A stretch of DNA of 64,000 nt. Source: Telopea speciosissima. Taxonomy: Eukaryota > Streptophyta > Magnoliopsida > Proteales > Proteaceae. Location: contig NC_057925.1 of the NCBI RefSeq assembly GCF_018873765.1, forward strand, positions 8,753,568-8,817,567, in the 5' to 3' direction. The notes beneath the pieces are model-generated. The model made no database searches. It saw nothing but the letters and a program-made list of their open reading frames with translations, and was not told the origin of the DNA. Of this stretch, positions 61,190-64,000 are shown in pieces. Position 1 is the first letter of the stretch, and each line of letters starts with the position of its first letter. The translations under genes and the position numbers were made by a program.

Positions 61190-64000
61190 TTATACAGCTA
61201 CTGGACCTTCCCACTTATCAACTCTCTCCTTGAGTTTTTCAAAACCCTGAACAGAAGAATGCAGTCCATGTCAATATGTGTAGTAAAATAAACCAATTAA
61301 AGAGTATCAACAACTGGGGGAAAAAGAGTTTTTAACTCACCATACGAGTAGTGAATTCACCAAATGATTCTTTTGGTTGCCGTTCACATTTCCAACTGTG
61401 GAACAATGGTACCAAAATCTTCTCTAGGTTTTGAACTTTCACCTTATTCATGAAGGTCTGTGCCAGAGATGTTTGGTTTGGTTTCCCCCCAAGCCAAATC
61501 TGGTCAACAAAGAAGCAATTAGCTCAATTTAGATTTCAATATTTGCTTTAGGATGGAAAGTGGTTTTGAAAATTGGTCCCAGTCAGTCTCTTACATAATC
61601 TGTTTTTCCAATATTTTAGTCATAATAGTTCTTGAAATACCTGGTAACTGTTTGGTCCATCACCAACAAATCCAAGCTCAGCCATGTATGGGCGGGCACA
61701 TCCATTGGGGCATCCGGTTACCCTTATCACCACTGATTCATCGTATTCGAGACCGACCTGTTATACCAAAAGCTATGTGATGTTGAGTATCCAGAGAACA
61801 TATTTGTGCCCAACTAGACAGGTTACTACAGCTTTCAAGAGTTGAATGACATATAATAACCATTCTGAACCATTACAAGCCACCTGCAGAAAGCAAAGGA
61901 TTCATTATTTACTTACCCCATCAAATACAGCCCGAACCCGCTTAAGGATGTCAGGTATTCCCCGCTCAGCTTCAGTTATTGCCAGTGAGCAAAGTGGAAA
62001 TGCTGGGCATGCCATTGCAGTCAGGTTGAGGGGATCTACATAGTTAGGATCCTGTTCATGTTCAAAATCTAGTCAATGTCTTCTTTCTTCCCATAAAAGG
62101 GAAACAGAAAAGAGAAATGAAACTACTTGGTCAATGTTATGTTTCAAGTTTGAATACTACAGTCTGATATTGCAAACTAACATAGAGATGTACAAGAAAA
62201 TCGATGAACAGAGCCAGATTAAGGGAAACTTTCTAGAGAACTACAACAAAGTTTCCATACTGAAATCTATGGGAGCTCTCCAAATAATCTAATTCCATTC
62301 ATCAATCTCCATTTAGTTACATATCTAACTGCTATCTCATTGTTTTTAATTAAGAAAGCACAACAAACACACTTATTAAGTTATTAGTGCACATGGTGGG
62401 CCAGACATGTTTGTGATCCCACCAATACAATGGGTCCCGCTCCAATACAGGGGTGGGTCAAATGCCACATGCTAGCATTACTTTTCAGTTATTTCCAAAT
62501 TTTTCATTTACTAAAAAATAGCTATATGCCATGTTAAAGTTAGTTTTTTAAATGACCAAACCAGGAACCAGCCCCCTTGGCAGTTTCTATTAATGACTAA
62601 TAAATCACGCTGAAAACAATATGGTCTGGAAGATGTTTACCCTAACCAGGACAATCTGGTATCAATTGTTTAAATTCAGTCCCTTGCAATAGGTTAATCA
62701 GATGTCAGCCTAGATAACTTAGAGGGAAAATTACATGATTAGCTACTTTTGGGTTTTCATTTACAAAATTGTCCACCCTATGTTTGAGTTAACAAAAATA
62801 GACAAAAACAAGTTTAGTTTTACAAAACTAGACAAAACAGTGACTGTCCTTCCTTCCTCGGCAGTTCCCCTCGGAAAAATTCTCTTTTTTTTTTCCTCTG
62901 TTACTTGGGGTAGCAGAGAATGGCAATGGCTGGGACAAGGGTAGGGTTGCAGGGAAAGGAGGATGCCTAGGCGAGAAGGCAATGACAAGGGTAAAAATGT
63001 CTAAAAAATAAGTGTGGGAGGGAGAGACACTATTTTGTCCAGTTTTGTAAACCTTAACTTGTTTTTGTCTATTTTTGTTAACTCAAACATAGGGTGGACA
63101 CTTTTGTAAATGAAAACCCAAAAGTAGCTAATCATGTAATTTTCCCTAACTTATATGATTTAACTCTGAATCACTGATGGACTCTGACCGCTTTCCTTCA
63201 GCTAAAATTTACATCGACCAGCCTTGGGTCCTATATCAAATTGTGTTTGCAGATTAACCCATTGATCTGCACTGCAAAAGCATAAACATCTTACCACCAG
63301 TCCAGCCTGTGCAAGAACTGTTGAGATCGGCCGCCTCCATGCAGTATTAATATCGCACAAGATTATGTTCTGGTTTGGTGTGAGACGCACATTCAGGCTA
63401 TACTTCTCAATTATCTCCCTTAAAGCCTTCTTCTTTGCTCCAACAATACGACCATTATCAACATGGATACCACAAAACAAACTGCCATCACCCTGTCAAG
63501 CAAATTTGTAATCAATCAGGAATCAACCAAGGATTTTTTGGGGAGTGGGGGAAGGAGGGGGGATGGGGGTAGTTGTGGTTGAGATCCTGGGCACAAAATA
63601 TTAGATGCATATTAAATAGGCTCCTGCAAGGATAAACCAATTGGCTAAACTAAAACCAACAAAAAAAAAAAAAAAAAAAGGGATCTATATCTTAAGGTCC
63701 AAACCTGCTCATGCCATCCCAAATAGCTCCTGAATTTCCACTCCGGTAGCTCCTGGAAAGGCTCAAATTTCTTCCCATAGTATTGCTCAACAACACTCCT
63801 GAACTTCTCTATCCCCCATGTACTGACCAAATATTTCATTCTACTATACTTTCGGTCATCTCTTCTCCCATTTTCTCGTTGTGTAACAACAATTGCTTTG
63901 ACAGCATATAATATATCCTCCTTTGGCACATATCCCAGTGGTTCTCCTAGACGAGGGAATGTCGCCTCCACCCTATGTGTTCTTCCCATTCCACCACCAA
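61190..64000 (-). CDS. SIR: Ferredoxin-sulfite reductase, chloroplastic, C-terminal half (partial)
   Basis: A siroheme and 4Fe-4S enzyme reducing sulfite to sulfide with ferredoxin in plastids; the plant enzyme also binds plastid nucleoids. Exons on minus: 64000-63705 (continues off the window), 63492-63295, 62051-61917, 61757-61641, 61499-61341, 61246-61190. All borders are GT-AG, all in-window introns are phase 0, and 316 residues from the visible [14 protein letters not shown] are covered, about half of the usual ~640-690. Cofactor cysteines are present as ACPAFPLC (C-x5-C) and TGCPNGC (C-x3-C). Other signatures: [41 protein letters not shown]. The protein ends DKWEGPVAV. The N-terminal half and transit peptide lie to the right. 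No lesion seen. Its 3' end faces the 858-aa-protein gene. Confidence 0.96.
62724..63146. mobile_element. Mutator-like MITE (423 bp) with 9-bp TSD in a SIR intron
   Basis: Inverted ends of about 120 bp start GGGAAAATTACATGATTAGC on both sides, with only a few mismatches. Flanks TAACTTAGA (62715-62723) and TAACTTATA (63147-63155) match at 8 of 9. No coding sequence. It accounts for a third of the 1.24 kb intron between 62052 and 63294. Confidence 0.9.

Noticed and set aside
1..64000. CRISPR arrays, bacterial operons, rRNA or tRNA genes
   Set aside because: None seen; repeats here are dispersed or tandem plant repeats, and gene structure is eukaryotic throughout.

Overview
The window is nuclear DNA of a flowering plant. 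Its genes carry many GT-AG introns, their products are typical of land plants (cellulose synthase, plastid sulfite reductase, the nuclear-encoded PSII 5 kDa protein PsbTn), and the spaces between and inside genes are filled with LTR retrotransposons, a LINE, Mutator-like and hAT-like elements. The sequence alone does not fix the species; long TE-loaded introns are compatible with a woody or early-diverging eudicot or magnoliid genome.

Layout, left to right. (1) 1.7-7.9 kb, minus: exons of the splicing factor SYF1 (XAB2), with frame-breaking lesions in the first two exons and a 3.4 kb TE-bearing intron; its 3' exons are not in the window. (2) 10.4-18.8 kb, plus: a complete 12-exon DusA-type tRNA-dihydrouridine synthase (431 aa as modelled). 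(3) 21.8-22.2 kb, minus: single-exon PsbTn. (4) 23.2-30.0 kb, minus: a complete 14-exon CESA3-type cellulose synthase (1077 aa, with all exon lengths summing in frame). (5) 31-40 kb: intergenic, with hAT-like elements and decayed Copia pieces. (6) 40.1-60.0 kb, plus: a three-exon gene for an 858-aa plant protein that I cannot name. Its first intron is about 17.2 kb and holds a nest of elements: a LINE split by a Gypsy chromovirus derivative and by a non-autonomous LTR element, hAT-like MITEs, a Copia gag fragment, a Pack-MULE carrying an OVATE-domain fragment, and an RNase H fragment. (7) 61.2-64.0 kb, minus: the C-terminal half of ferredoxin-sulfite reductase, running off the right edge, with a Mutator-like MITE in one intron.

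The genes are unrelated housekeeping functions (splicing, tRNA modification, photosystem II, primary-wall cellulose synthesis, sulfur assimilation) and do not form a pathway. The most notable content is the element biology: target-site duplications that can be read directly, a gene fragment captured in a Mutator-like element, an LTR element in which gag is joined straight to integrase, and an unusual pattern of differences between its two LTRs concentrated at C-T-G / C-A-G sites. I found no evidence of an undescribed enzymatic or defence system.
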